Below, one piece after another: positions 9,939 through 15,844 of a DNA stretch of 32,969 nt. The DNA lies in IMG/VR virus record IMGVR_UViG_3300030380_001818, positions 1 to 32,969 of that record. One strand, given 5' to 3'. The stretch's first letter is position 1, and every line of letters begins with the position of its first letter. The notes under the pieces are model-generated. The model ran no database searches. It worked only from the letters and a program-made list of their open reading frames with translations, and was not told the origin of the DNA. Both the position numbers and the translations under genes were made by a program. The stretch comes from a virus.

Positions 9939-10298
9939 GTGGACGGTTTACCAAAAGTAAGTATCGGTATTATTGGAGTGGTAATACTCCAGATCGGTGG
10001 TTTTATTTGGTGGACTGCCCAACAAGCTAGTACCATTTCCACATTAGAAGAGACTGTATCTCAGCTCTCAGCGCAGTCTGAGATACAAGACAAAGTTAAT
10101 ATGCAAAGAGATATATTAGCTAATAGTACAAAATTAAATGATATTGATGAAGAGATTAGTGATCTTTGGGAGGACATTGATTTGGTGTGGGATGATATGG
10201 AAGGTATGTCTTCTCACATGATGGAAATAATTAAGCTGCAATCTCGCGTTGCAATATTAGAAAAGACAGTTGAGTTCACTCGTAACGATGGAATGTAA
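9939..10298 (+). CDS. Membrane-anchored coiled-coil protein, possible spanin or lysis accessory
   Basis: 119 residues from a GTG start. One membrane segment lies at about residues 7-27 (IGIIGVVILQIGGFIWW), followed by a long, acidic, heptad-like region (STLEETVSQLSAQ onward) and a second coiled coil near the C-terminus. An N-terminal anchor with an external coiled coil is the layout of inner-membrane spanins (Rz type), and it sits just before holin candidates and the endolysin. No outer-membrane lipoprotein partner was found, so the spanin reading is only a possibility. A hemolysin XhlA-like accessory role is the alternative. Confidence 0.65.
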   Translation: MDGLPKVSIGIIGVVILQIGGFIWWTAQQASTISTLEETVSQLSAQSEIQDKVNMQRDILANSTKLNDIDEEISDLWEDIDLVWDDMEGMSSHMMEIIKLQSRVAILEKTVEFTRNDGM

Positions 10299-10300
10299 CG

Positions 10301-10756
10301 ATGGACCCATTAACAATTCTTAGCGGTATTAAGTTAGGTCTTCAAACAGGCAAATCCGTAGCTGGTCTCAGCAAACAAATTGGTCAATTCTTTGATGCTA
10401 CTGATGCAGCTAAAAAACAGCTACAAAAAAAAGGTGTTTCAGGTAAGAGTGCAAACGCTACTGCATTAGATCGATGGGCTAAACTTCGTCAAGCTGCTGA
10501 TGCTGAAGAAGAATTAAAAGAATGGATAACTCAAACTTATGGCAGAAGCAAATACTTAGAACTTTTGAAGATAAGAAGAGAGGTTTTAGCAGAAAAGCGT
10601 GAAGCAGAGGCTCAGGCGAGGCGTGAGGCTATGGACAGGCAAGAGCTATACATTACCTTAGCTGGTATCTTTTTCTTACTCACAGCCTCTGCTATTGGCG
10701 CTATAGCTTATTTGCATCATATGGATTGGATTGATGTTAGAGATTGGATTAGGTGA
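10301..10756 (+). CDS. Lysis-region protein with C-terminal membrane segment
   Basis: 151 residues. The N-terminus is glycine-containing and mildly hydrophobic (MDPLTILSGIKLGLQTG). Residues about 60-115 form a charged helix rich in Ala, Glu and Arg (REVLAEKREAEAQARREA). A single membrane segment spans about 116-138, and the C-terminal tail ends WIDVRDWIR. Similar proteins precede holins in marine podophages, to my memory. It could be a C-terminally anchored lysis or structural accessory protein. The gap to the previous gene is two bases, and the next small frame starts inside its stop (GTGA). Confidence 0.65.
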   Translation: MDPLTILSGIKLGLQTGKSVAGLSKQIGQFFDATDAAKKQLQKKGVSGKSANATALDRWAKLRQAADAEEELKEWITQTYGRSKYLELLKIRREVLAEKREAEAQARREAMDRQELYITLAGIFFLLTASAIGAIAYLHHMDWIDVRDWIR

Positions 10757-10905
10757 AGTTAGTAGAAGTTAAGTACAATAGGTGGGTTGTCTATACAGAT
10801 GATAACAAATTACTTATACAAGTAAGTGAACTTAGAATAGCAAGGAAGTTTTTAGATGGTGAAGATAACAGCAAGCGCGATAGATCAGTTGAAGATACTG
10901 CCTAG
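10753..10905 (+). CDS. Possible 50-residue protein in the lysis cassette
   Basis: A GTG at 10753 overlaps the TGA of the previous gene, the same GTGA coupling used elsewhere in this late operon (for example 11415, 20468 and 20932). The frame runs 50 residues to TAG at 10903-10905: MKLVEVKYNRWVVYTDDNK followed by a charged helix. It fills an otherwise empty 99-base gap and overlaps the holin gene start by 50 bases. No family is recognised. The tight coupling and gap filling are the only support. Confidence 0.5.
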   Translation: MKLVEVKYNRWVVYTDDNKLLIQVSELRIARKFLDGEDNSKRDRSVEDTA

Positions 10906-11080
10906 GCTGGCATTTCTCTGTCAGATTATTTTAACTTGGAAGGTTTGTTTGTGGTTTATGACTTTGCCCGATCCAACAACTCAACAGAGCGCATTTGTTT
11001 CGTTGGTCACTGCAATGCTTAGCGCATCTTTCGCATTGTGGTTAGGCAAAGAAGCTAAAACAGATAGGATAGTAGAATGA
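10856..11080 (+). CDS. Putative holin (two membrane segments)
   Basis: 74 residues, with RBS AAGGA upstream of ATG 10856. Hydrophobic segments at about residues 17-37 (LAFLCQIILTWKVCLWFMTL) and 46-63 (AFVSLVTAMLSASFALWLG) are joined by a short turn containing LPDPTTQQ. The charged C-terminus is KEAKTDRIVE. Size, two membrane passes and position directly before another membrane protein and the endolysin fit a class II holin, which forms the inner-membrane lesion that times lysis. The LPDPTTQQSAF linker is a pattern I know from holin-like proteins of marine phages. The stop overlaps the next ATG. Confidence 0.72.
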   Translation: MVKITASAIDQLKILPRLAFLCQIILTWKVCLWFMTLPDPTTQQSAFVSLVTAMLSASFALWLGKEAKTDRIVE

Positions 11081-11418
11081 TTGGGATACTTCAAAGTGTA
11101 GCTGGACTAGCTACAACGTACATCGATAGCAAAGCAAAGGTTAAAGCTGCTGAAGCAGAAACTAAGATGAAGATTGCTACTGGTGAAATTAGCTGGGAGC
11201 AAGCTGCTATTGAGGCTAGTGCTGACTCTTGGAAAGATGAGGCTTGGACAATTTGTTTTATAGCTATTGTTCTGGCAAGTTTTGTTCCTTGGATGCAACC
11301 ATATATGGAACAGGGATTTAAGAACTTGGAGGCTGCACCGCAATGGTTTAGCTGGGCAATGTATGCTTCAATAGCTGCAAGTTTTGGTATCCGTACAATG
11401 AAAGGATTTAAGAAGTGA
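11077..11418 (+). CDS. Second holin-like membrane protein
   Basis: 113 residues, starting ATGA-coupled to the holin candidate. The N-terminal half is an amphipathic, Ala/Lys/Glu-rich helix (SKAKVKAAEAETKMKIA). Membrane segments lie at about residues 59-75 (ICFIAIVLASFVPWM) and 91-106 (FSWAMYASIAASFGI), and the tail ends RTMKGFKK. The W-K-D-E-A-W start of the first membrane segment and the FGIR ending resemble the 3TM or gene-transfer-agent type of holin. It may be the true holin, with the upstream 74-residue protein as antiholin, or the reverse. Sequence alone does not decide. Confidence 0.65.
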   Translation: MIGILQSVAGLATTYIDSKAKVKAAEAETKMKIATGEISWEQAAIEASADSWKDEAWTICFIAIVLASFVPWMQPYMEQGFKNLEAAPQWFSWAMYASIAASFGIRTMKGFKK

Positions 11419-11876
11419 CATTTAAATTAAGTCAAAGAAGTTTAGATCGGCTCGAAGGGGTTGATAAAAGTTTAGTAGCTGTTGCTAAGTATGCAATAGG
11501 AATAACTAGTGTTGATTTTGGTATACCACATTTAGGTGGTCTTCGAACAATGGATCAACAGCGTGAGCTTTTTGAGAAGAAAGCAAGCCAAACCATGAAG
11601 TCAAAACATCTTGAAGGTATTGCTATAGATACTGTTGCTTATGTTGGGCCAAGAGTTTCTTGGGAGCTAAGTCTTTATGATGATATTGCAGATGCAATGA
11701 AAGAAGCAGCTAAAGATATTGGTGTTCATTTGAGATGGGGAGCTGCTTGGCATATTAATTCTATTGGTGAGTATGAAGGCACAATGGAAGAAGCAATGAA
11801 TGAATACATTGATCTTCGAAGATCACAAGGTAGAAGGCCATTCATCGATGCACCTCACTTTGAGCTGAGTGTTTAG
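11415..11876 (+). CDS. Endolysin, M15-type peptidase
   Basis: 153 residues from a GTG overlapping the previous TGA. It shows the zinc-peptidase pattern of the M15 (VanY or L-Ala-D-Glu/D-Ala carboxypeptidase-like) family: GGLRTMDQQ near residues 41-49, S63-K-H65 with D72 (KSKHLEGIAIDTVAY), and a late APHFEL with H148 as a likely third zinc ligand. It has no signal peptide, so it needs the holin to reach the cell wall, where it should cut peptide crosslinks of peptidoglycan. Last gene of the late strand: its stop overlaps the stop of the convergent early gene by four bases. Confidence 0.88.
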   Translation: MTFKLSQRSLDRLEGVDKSLVAVAKYAIGITSVDFGIPHLGGLRTMDQQRELFEKKASQTMKSKHLEGIAIDTVAYVGPRVSWELSLYDDIADAMKEAAKDIGVHLRWGAAWHINSIGEYEGTMEEAMNEYIDLRRSQGRRPFIDAPHFELSV

Positions 11877-12052
11877 ATATTAATTCCTTTTATTCTTAGC
11901 TGAGAAGTAAACTTCTTTAGTTCTTTTCTGGCAACCCAGAGATTTGTTTGCACATTGGGGTGGGCATCTAGTCTGTACAGTTCATCTTGCCATTTATCTA
12001 CTTCTCTTCGAAGAAACTTTAGTTCTGCTTTCTGTGCTTCTGTAATCTGCAT
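11873..12052 (-). CDS. Small helical protein at the end of the early strand
   Basis: 59 residues from the ATG at 12052 (MQITEAQKAELKFLRREV...). A longer frame from 12082 would add ten unlikely residues. It looks like a helical hairpin rich in Lys/Glu/Leu (AELKFLRREVDKWQDELYRL, then VARKELKKFTSQL). No family is recognised. It starts two bases after the stop of the upstream HTH gene, so translational coupling is likely. Its stop overlaps the endolysin stop, making this the convergence point of early and late transcription. Confidence 0.55.
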   Translation of the reverse strand: MQITEAQKAELKFLRREVDKWQDELYRLDAHPNVQTNLWVARKELKKFTSQLRIKGINI

Positions 12053-12053
12053 T

Positions 12054-12335
12054 TTACAAAGAATTAATTTTTTGCACAGCACTGTAGCTTACACCACACA
12101 TGACTGCTGTTGACCTGATATCCCACCCTTTGCTTAGAAAGTATTTAATATCTTCTACTTCTTCATCAGTAAGCTTATCGTTTCTCCAACCATTACCTCT
12201 AGTTTTTGATAGTCCTCTTGTTTTTGATGGACCTCTAGACTCTGTAGCTTCTGGCGTATAGATAACTTTACTGTTTGTTTTTAGTTTAGAGTTACAAACC
12301 TTTGCATCTGCTTTCATTCTTTCGATTGGTGTCAT
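12054..12335 (-). CDS. Small HTH DNA-binding protein
   Basis: 93 residues. The C-terminal third is a clear helix-turn-helix of the homeodomain-like/resolvase type: LTDEEVEDIKYFLSKGWD, then IRSTAVMCGVSYSAVQKINS. The middle is basic and carries a short internal repeat (RGPSKTRG, LSKTRG) before GNGWRNDK, suggesting a flexible DNA-contacting arm. It lies beyond the terminator at 12347, so it is either read through or has its own promoter in 12336-12437. Possible role: regulator acting late in the early programme. The target is unknown. Confidence 0.65.
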   Translation of the reverse strand: MTPIERMKADAKVCNSKLKTNSKVIYTPEATESRGPSKTRGLSKTRGNGWRNDKLTDEEVEDIKYFLSKGWDIRSTAVMCGVSYSAVQKINSL

Positions 12336-12346
12336 TTGTTATTCCT

Positions 12347-12373
12347 AAAAAAAGACGCACCAAAAGGTGCGCC
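12347..12373 (-). terminator. Leftward intrinsic terminator after SSB-like gene
   Basis: Read on the minus strand: stem CGCACC, loop TTTT, stem GGTGCG, then TCTTTTTTT. The stem occupies 12356-12361 and 12366-12371, and the T-run lies at 12347-12353. It would end transcripts coming from the SSB-like gene at 12438-12797. Confidence 0.85.
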
Positions 12374-12380
12374 AGTTAAG

Positions 12381-12421
12381 GGAGGTTCGCAAAACGGACT
12401 TTGAGCAGTGTATGAACCTCC
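12381..12421. repeat. Inverted repeat in 3' region of SSB-like unit
   Basis: Perfect 8-bp arms GGAGGTTC (12381-12388) and GAACCTCC (12414-12421) around a 25-base loop. It sits between the SSB-like stop and the terminator, so it would be a stem in the 3' untranslated RNA. It may stabilise the transcript or yield a small 3'-derived RNA. The region 12336-12437 holds no gene. Confidence 0.6.
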
Positions 12422-12437
12422 AGAGAACATTCTTATG

Positions 12438-12797
12438 TTAGAATGGTATTGCATCTTCTTTCAAGGTATTTTCTGAATCTTTTTGTTGTTTCTCACTAAT
12501 TTGAAAACTCATGTAAGGCTTATCATCTTTCATGCGTCTCCATCCAGCAATACGTTTGTTATCACCAACTGGTCCAGAGTAATCAGGTGCAGCCTCATTA
12601 CCTTTCTTGTCATTAACAAACATTGCTCCCATTTTTGTGTATATCTCAATGATTTCTGTACCATCTCTTGTTTCATCTTTTACTAACATTATTTTGTGGT
12701 CAACACCTTCAACATTTGCCTTGCCTTGAAGTATCATTTTCTGAGTAGGAAATGGTGTAAATGCTGCACCTCTATTTGTATCGTCATATTCTGCCAT
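12438..12797 (-). CDS. SSB-like / DUF736-like protein
   Basis: 119 residues. The C-terminus is acidic and ends KEDAIPF, closely like the DDDIPF tail by which bacterial SSB recruits partners. The central part (NDKKGNEAAPDY, then IAGWRRM-KDDKPYMSFQISE) follows the pattern of DUF736 proteins, small beta-rich proteins often found beside recombination genes. Together these suggest an OB-like single-strand binding protein working with the adjacent annealing protein and exonuclease. RBS AAGGAG lies before the ATG. It has its own candidate promoter (12862-12888) and its own terminator, so it may be expressed separately and strongly. The OB fold itself is not proven. Confidence 0.65.
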   Translation of the reverse strand: MAEYDDTNRGAAFTPFPTQKMILQGKANVEGVDHKIMLVKDETRDGTEIIEIYTKMGAMFVNDKKGNEAAPDYSGPVGDNKRIAGWRRMKDDKPYMSFQISEKQQKDSENTLKEDAIPF

Positions 12798-12825
12798 GCT
12801 TCTGGCTCCTTTGTTTAAGTTAGGT

Positions 12826-12904
12826 GAGGGGTTCTTGGGGGAACCTGCCCCTCGATCAGGCGTTATAATCTCAAAGATTCAGGGTCAATGAGCGCCCCCA
12901 AGAA
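12826..12904 (-). promoter_or_regulatory. Nested, mutually exclusive inverted repeats before SSB-like gene
   Basis: Two foldings compete. Local: GAGG/CCTC (12826-12829 with 12850-12853) enclosing GGTTC/GAACC (12830-12834 with 12841-12845). Long range: a perfect 10-bp repeat TTCTTGGGGG (12832-12841) with CCCCCAAGAA (12895-12904). The outer arm abuts the stop codon of the annealing-protein gene. As leftward RNA it could act as an attenuator or translation switch between the two genes. Confidence 0.45.
12862..12888 (-). promoter_or_regulatory. Candidate sigma70 promoter for SSB-like gene
   Basis: On the minus strand TTGACC (12888-12883) and TATAAC (12867-12862) match the -35 and -10 consensus at five of six bases each. 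The spacer is 15 bp, slightly short. It would give a transcript starting near 12855, about 58 bases before the ATG. Confidence 0.4.
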
Positions 12905-13348
12905 TTACCATTTAGGTTTGCCACTATCAGCAGCATACTTGTTGCCATCCATCTCGCCTAAGAATACATCAGCATTACAGCCAATGTGCGATAGTGCTTT
13001 GGTAAGTCCATCAGTGATAGCCATTTTCGGTGCATCTTCTGCCATACGACCTTTTGCTGCATCGAAGAACTTACGACAGCCTGTGAACGGTCCAAACGAA
13101 TGATGGTTGTCTGTATGCCAAACAGTTACATGCGCTAGTACAGCACTATCTCCGTTGCTAACAGATACAACTTCAGTTGTGTTGAACCAACCCCAACCCA
13201 AACCAATCGGTCCAAACTGTTCGGTCATCATTCTGACTTGGTACTGAGGATCAATGGCTGTAAATGATCTACTGCCAAAGCTGACTTGCTTCAGATATTT
13301 GGGGTCTGAAGCAGCCAGCTTGTTCCAAATGTCTAGTTTATTACTCAT
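12905..13348 (-). CDS. Putative single-strand annealing protein, Rad52/ERF-like
   Basis: 147 residues. It opens with a short helix (DIWNKLAASDPKYLK), then FTAIDPQYQVRMMTEQFGP, then GWGWFNTTEVVS, and ends with a conserved-looking block DAPKMAITDGLTKALSHIG. This order (a helix that samples the template, a FG-x-G-x-GW strand, and a K-x-A-x-TDGLTKAL helix) is that of Rad52-superfamily annealing proteins of phages. It should coat resected strands and pair homologous DNA. Neighbours support this: a YqaJ-type exonuclease directly upstream, overlapping by 8 bases, and an SSB-like gene downstream. The start has RBS GGAGAACAAC. The exact subfamily cannot be assigned by eye. Confidence 0.72.
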   Translation of the reverse strand: MSNKLDIWNKLAASDPKYLKQVSFGSRSFTAIDPQYQVRMMTEQFGPIGLGWGWFNTTEVVSVSNGDSAVLAHVTVWHTDNHHSFGPFTGCRKFFDAAKGRMAEDAPKMAITDGLTKALSHIGCNADVFLGEMDGNKYAADSGKPKW

Positions 13349-14126
13349 TGTTGTTCTCCTGTTTTCTTTTGGTTATTCTAAGCGATCCTTTCTTGTCTCG
13401 CTTGACGGAAAGGTAATCACAGTACACTTCTCTTTCGTTAGCTCCGACCATTCCTTTGAGGTCTTTCTTTGCATTTTCGAAAACTCTGTTCTGCTCATAA
13501 CCTTGTATATATGTGATAGCTGCGTCAACAAACTGGTTGTCTGTTGTTGCGTCTCGTTTGACCATGTTGTCCACCGCAATATAGTCGTGTGACAATTCCT
13601 TGGAGTCAACGCCAATCGGTTCTTCATCGCGTAGCACGTAACCCCAGAAGTCCGACACCACTGCCCACATAGAATTGAAATACTTCTCACTGTATTCGAC
13701 ATATGTAGATTCCCATTTGCTGTTACCAAAGATCACAGACAGATAAGCACCTTTTGCTTTTGCTAAGTGAGCGTACAGTTGTATCTGCGGCATGTATAGC
13801 TTGATAACATCTTCCATTTTATTAAAAGCATTTGTGTGCTTTGCTTCAACAATAGCATCAATTAATCGAGCATCGACAGTACCTATTACTGGAACTAATC
13901 CAATAGTTTCTTTGTATTCATATTGATGATGGCTAAGAATACAATTATTTTGTTGCTCGAACCAACTAAGATTGAAGTCTTCAGTACAGATACCAAGTTG
14001 CACAGCAATGTTGTTTGTCAAATCTTCTGGCATTTCTCTACCAGTTTTGACTTGCCATAATTCCAACCAGTGGCCTTGCATAATTTTTACACAGTCTGAG
14101 CCACCTATGAATCCTTTACGGTTCAT
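13341..14126 (-). CDS. YqaJ-type recombination exonuclease
   Basis: 261 residues. Motifs of the YqaJ / lambda-Exo-like PD-(D/E)XK nucleases appear in order: IGGSD (7-11); LELWQVKTG (21-29); a G-x-x-x-ED around E49; TVD with D85; EAK with E94 and K96; and QIQLYAHL (114-121). These give the metal-binding D-(E-x-K) core plus the downstream Gln. It should resect double-stranded ends 5' to 3' for the annealing protein encoded next. It is preceded by RBS GGAGAACAAG and by a palindromic operator-like site (14157-14174), so this two- or three-gene module may be repressed as a unit. The length is typical for phage members. Confidence 0.85.
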   Translation of the reverse strand: MNRKGFIGGSDCVKIMQGHWLELWQVKTGREMPEDLTNNIAVQLGICTEDFNLSWFEQQNNCILSHHQYEYKETIGLVPVIGTVDARLIDAIVEAKHTNAFNKMEDVIKLYMPQIQLYAHLAKAKGAYLSVIFGNSKWESTYVEYSEKYFNSMWAVVSDFWGYVLRDEEPIGVDSKELSHDYIAVDNMVKRDATTDNQFVDAAITYIQGYEQNRVFENAKKDLKGMVGANEREVYCDYLSVKRDKKGSLRITKRKQENNNE

Positions 14127-14156
14127 CTTGTTCTCCTTTATTTATAATGGTTAGCG

Positions 14157-14174
14157 TACTGCATTAGTGCAGTA
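14157..14174. promoter_or_regulatory. Operator-like palindrome before the exonuclease gene
   Basis: TACTGCATTAGTGCAGTA: 7-bp arms TACTGCA and TGCAGTA around TTAG. The core CTGCA-N4-TGCAG recurs at 15590-15605 and, with one arm changed, at 16859-16874. All three lie just upstream of minus-strand genes. Confidence 0.6.
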
Positions 14175-14177
14175 TGG

Positions 14178-14453
14178 TCAACCAATATTTATACTGCCGT
14201 TAGGTTTGTTATACTTTTCAAAGTCTGATGGTTTGCAGTAGCCAAGTTTAATCAGCTCTTTCTTTAGCTTACCTCGAAGCCAGTCTTCACCAACACGTTC
14301 ACCGTTCACAATGCGATTGGCATTGATGCGGTATCCATCAACGTGATAGTTTGATTTCTTGTATTCTTTGAGAGCTGAGACTGAGCTGTTGGCTTTGGCA
14401 ATGTGGGCATCCCAGACATTTGCTTGGACTGCTTTATGCGTAAGATTCTTCAT
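14178..14453 (-). CDS. Unknown early protein, 91 residues
   Basis: RBS GGAGAACAAC before the ATG. The sequence is basic and mostly helical early (VWDAHIAKANSSVSALKEYKK), then has VDGYRINANRIVNGERVGEDWLRG and a C-terminal segment with CKPSDFEKYNKPNG. No known domain or membrane segment is recognised. It overlaps the upstream gene by 20 bases and precedes the operator-like site at 14157. It is part of the early run of small genes, and no function is proposed. Confidence 0.65.
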   Translation of the reverse strand: MKNLTHKAVQANVWDAHIAKANSSVSALKEYKKSNYHVDGYRINANRIVNGERVGEDWLRGKLKKELIKLGYCKPSDFEKYNKPNGSINIG

Positions 14454-14745
14454 GTTGTTCTCCTTGTATTTCTACTCTTTTCATTTTCTTTATTTTAAAG
14501 AAGCCATCATACTCTGGATGCAGGTGCATAAAGTATCTGGCATACAGCGCAATGTAGTCATTGCTTATTTTGAAATCATCACCCGTTGTTTCAATGCTAG
14601 TTTCCCATCTAATGCGATTGACTACAAGCCATGCGCTTAGTCTATTGTGTCCTCGATTGATTGCTCTGAAAGTAAACTCTTCGAACAATCTAAATACATG
14701 TGGGTTTTGCTTGTGCCACTCCCACCACTTTTGTTTAAGGTTCAT
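14434..14745 (-). CDS. Conserved phage protein (KWWEWHKQNP family)
   Basis: 103 residues. It opens MNLKQKWWEWHKQNPHVFRL and contains FTFRAINRGHNRLSAW, then RIRWETSIETTGDDFKISND, then YARYFMHLHPEYDGFF. I know this order of blocks as a widespread hypothetical family in phages of Proteobacteria, often beside recombination or replication genes. The conserved Trp, His and RIRW residues suggest a compact, possibly nucleic-acid-related fold, but no activity is established. RBS GGAGAACAAA. It overlaps the resolvase gene end by 11 bases. Confidence 0.75.
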   Translation of the reverse strand: MNLKQKWWEWHKQNPHVFRLFEEFTFRAINRGHNRLSAWLVVNRIRWETSIETTGDDFKISNDYIALYARYFMHLHPEYDGFFKIKKMKRVEIQGEQHEESYA

Positions 14746-15061
14746 CTTTGTTCTCCATTAGTTTTATAAATCTGTCACCACTCATGATGACTATTGTTTG
14801 CGGTTGTCCAGTCCGCCTTTTATAGAAAGCAATGTCTCTGCCTTCTAATACTTTGAATGGGCTAGGGAAGTTAGACTTGTCTCTATACTTTACTTCTCCC
14901 ACCAGTTCTTCTCCGTTGAGTTCGAGCTTGATGTCTCCGCTATACTCGCCTCCCAAACTGCCTGAGAGGGGTTGCCTTTTCGCTTTGATACCCGCTTTTT
15001 CGAGCCAGTTAACAAACCACTTTTCGTGGTAAGTTCCTTTGTTTTTGTTACGGTTTGCCAT
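14735..15061 (-). CDS. Hjc-like Holliday-junction resolvase / PD-(D/E)XK nuclease
   Basis: 108 residues. The archaeal Hjc-type active site can be traced: E13 in GTYHEKWFVNWL, D43 in YSGDIKLEL, then E56-V-K58 in GEVKYR, with a following helix containing GRDIAFYKRR. The loop KAKRQPLSGSLGGEYSGD is also typical of Hjc and phage relatives. It should bind and cut branched DNA made by recombination or replication before packaging. The start is fixed by GAGGAAG six bases before the ATG. It lies in the early strand, four genes from the exonuclease/annealing set. A general VRR-type nuclease is the alternative. Confidence 0.78.
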   Translation of the reverse strand: MANRNKNKGTYHEKWFVNWLEKAGIKAKRQPLSGSLGGEYSGDIKLELNGEELVGEVKYRDKSNFPSPFKVLEGRDIAFYKRRTGQPQTIVIMSGDRFIKLMENKDEP

Positions 15062-15210
15062 TTGTCTTCCTCATAACAGTTTAGGCATACATACCAGTGC
15101 TTTTGCATAGTATACCCTGAGTTATTTTTTAGGATAGCAACATACCAATGTGTCTTAGTCTGACATGCTATGCACGTTGCTGCTCTTCCTTTTCGTGACC
15201 TCGATGTCAT
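14890..15210 (-). CDS. Probable zinc-ribbon protein overlapping the resolvase
   Basis: 106 residues from ATG 15210. The N-terminal half has two paired cysteines, C13-x-x-C16 and C42-x-x-C45 (CIAC and CLNC), separated by a Trp/Tyr-rich stretch, a textbook zinc-ribbon spacing. This part covers 15062-15154, which no other gene occupies. The C-terminal 57 residues are read through the resolvase start in another frame and look low-complexity (Ser/Lys/Thr). The real protein may end there, or a sequencing indel may have moved its stop. Possible nucleic-acid or protein binding role. The overlap makes the 3' end uncertain. Confidence 0.5.
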   Translation of the reverse strand: MTSRSRKGRAATCIACQTKTHWYVAILKNNSGYTMQKHWYVCLNCYEEDKWQTVTKTKELTTKSGLLTGSKKRVSKRKGNPSQAVWEASIAETSSSNSTEKNWWEK

Positions 15211-15433
15211 AACCTAAAGCATCCAACCAACAGATTAACATAAACCCAGAGGGAATACGTTTGTGCGCTTCCCACTTATGAATAAGTGAAGAGGTGCAAC
15301 CAATCTTATGAGCTAAAGACTCTTGGCTTAAACCTCGCTCGAATCGAGCTTCTATCAACAGGCTTATTAGCTTCTCGTAGTCTCTTGGTATGCTCACTGG
15401 CTTTTTGTATCGAGTAAAGTTCTTCGATAACAT
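15155..15433 (-). CDS. Cro/CI-type HTH regulator
   Basis: 92 residues. Residues about 22-62 form an XRE-family helix-turn-helix: IEARFERGLSQESLAHKIG, then CTSSLIHKWEAHKRIPS. A short tail (LDALGYDIEVTKRK) follows. Small size and a lone HTH fit a Cro-like repressor. Its 5' end overlaps the next HTH gene by 128 bases in another frame, which is large. The real start may be internal (for example a GTG at 15397), but no RBS clearly decides. It is a candidate to bind the CTGCA palindromes in this strand. Confidence 0.7.
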   Translation of the reverse strand: MLSKNFTRYKKPVSIPRDYEKLISLLIEARFERGLSQESLAHKIGCTSSLIHKWEAHKRIPSGFMLICWLDALGYDIEVTKRKSSNVHSMSD

Positions 15434-15590
15434 TGATGACTTTCACAGCTGTATCATATCTGAGTTCTGTATTGCCATTGATTGTTCTGTAGTATGTTGA
15501 GGTAGGTATCTCAGCACGTTTAAAACATTTGAGCAGGGAGACATCAGCCTCCTCTGCTCGATCTTGCAAATAGTTTAGATATGATTTCAT
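15306..15590 (-). CDS. Small HTH regulator with operator at its start
   Basis: 94 residues if started at ATG 15590 (MKSYLNYLQDRAEEADVS). A longer TTG start at 15626 would overlap the previous stop. The HTH-like core is SLLKCFKRAEIPTSTYYRTI followed by NGNTELRYDTAVKVI, like small phage repressors. The C-terminus is basic (RSSIRARFKPR). No Shine-Dalgarno precedes ATG 15590; instead the palindrome CTGCACTTATGCAG and a further ACTGCA half site lie there. That arrangement suggests autoregulation, with either leaderless translation or the TTG start. It overlaps the XRE gene, forming a two-regulator cluster. Confidence 0.62.
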   Translation of the reverse strand: MKSYLNYLQDRAEEADVSLLKCFKRAEIPTSTYYRTINGNTELRYDTAVKVINVIEELYSIQKASEHTKRLREANKPVDRSSIRARFKPRVFSS

Positions 15591-15620
15591 ACTGCACTTA
15601 TGCAGAAAAATTACTGCACT
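15590..15620. promoter_or_regulatory. Operator-like palindrome plus half site at HTH gene start
   Basis: CTGCACTTATGCAG at 15592-15605 (5-bp arms, CTTA centre) touches the ATG of the HTH gene. A second ACTGCA half site lies at 15613-15618, about two helical turns away. Same core as 14157-14174. Confidence 0.6.
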
Positions 15621-15622
15621 CG

Positions 15623-15844
15623 TCAATAGGTATCACCCCAGTCTTTTCTATCCTCTTCATTGCGCCATCCTTCCCAGTATGCTTCGATTTCGTTTGTTGA
15701 CATTTGCTTTTCATTTGCAAAGTTAATGCCTAAACTATCTAACCACATATGAGGAACAGGTTGACGACCATAGTATCGATCAGCAGCTCCACGTTCAGCA
15801 GCTCTTGCTTCTCGATCCATTACATATGATTTTACTTTGCTCAT
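15623..15844 (-). CDS. Small conserved phage protein downstream of a pseudoknot leader
   Basis: 73 residues, RBS GGAGAAC nine bases before the ATG. It contains REARAAERGAADRYYGRQPV and later TNEIEAYWEGWRNEEDRKDWG. The A-x-R-G-x-x-D-x-Y-Y-GR and EIEAYWxGW pattern recurs in small hypothetical proteins of many phages, as I remember it. It carries no known domain. Its 190-base untranslated upstream region, with a candidate H-type pseudoknot, is unusual for this compact genome and suggests controlled translation. Confidence 0.7.
   Translation of the reverse strand: MSKVKSYVMDREARAAERGAADRYYGRQPVPHMWLDSLGINFANEKQMSTNEIEAYWEGWRNEEDRKDWGDTY

Noticed and set aside
11903-11925. Possible rightward terminator after the endolysin (AGAAGT-AA-ACTTCT then T-rich)
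   Set aside because: The stem is short, the T-rich stretch is interrupted, and it lies inside the convergent gene; too weak to call.
15255-15275. A fifth late motif (TTTGTGCGCTT)
   Set aside because: Differs from TTTGTGCRTTG in the last bases and lies in the coding frame of the leftward HTH gene.
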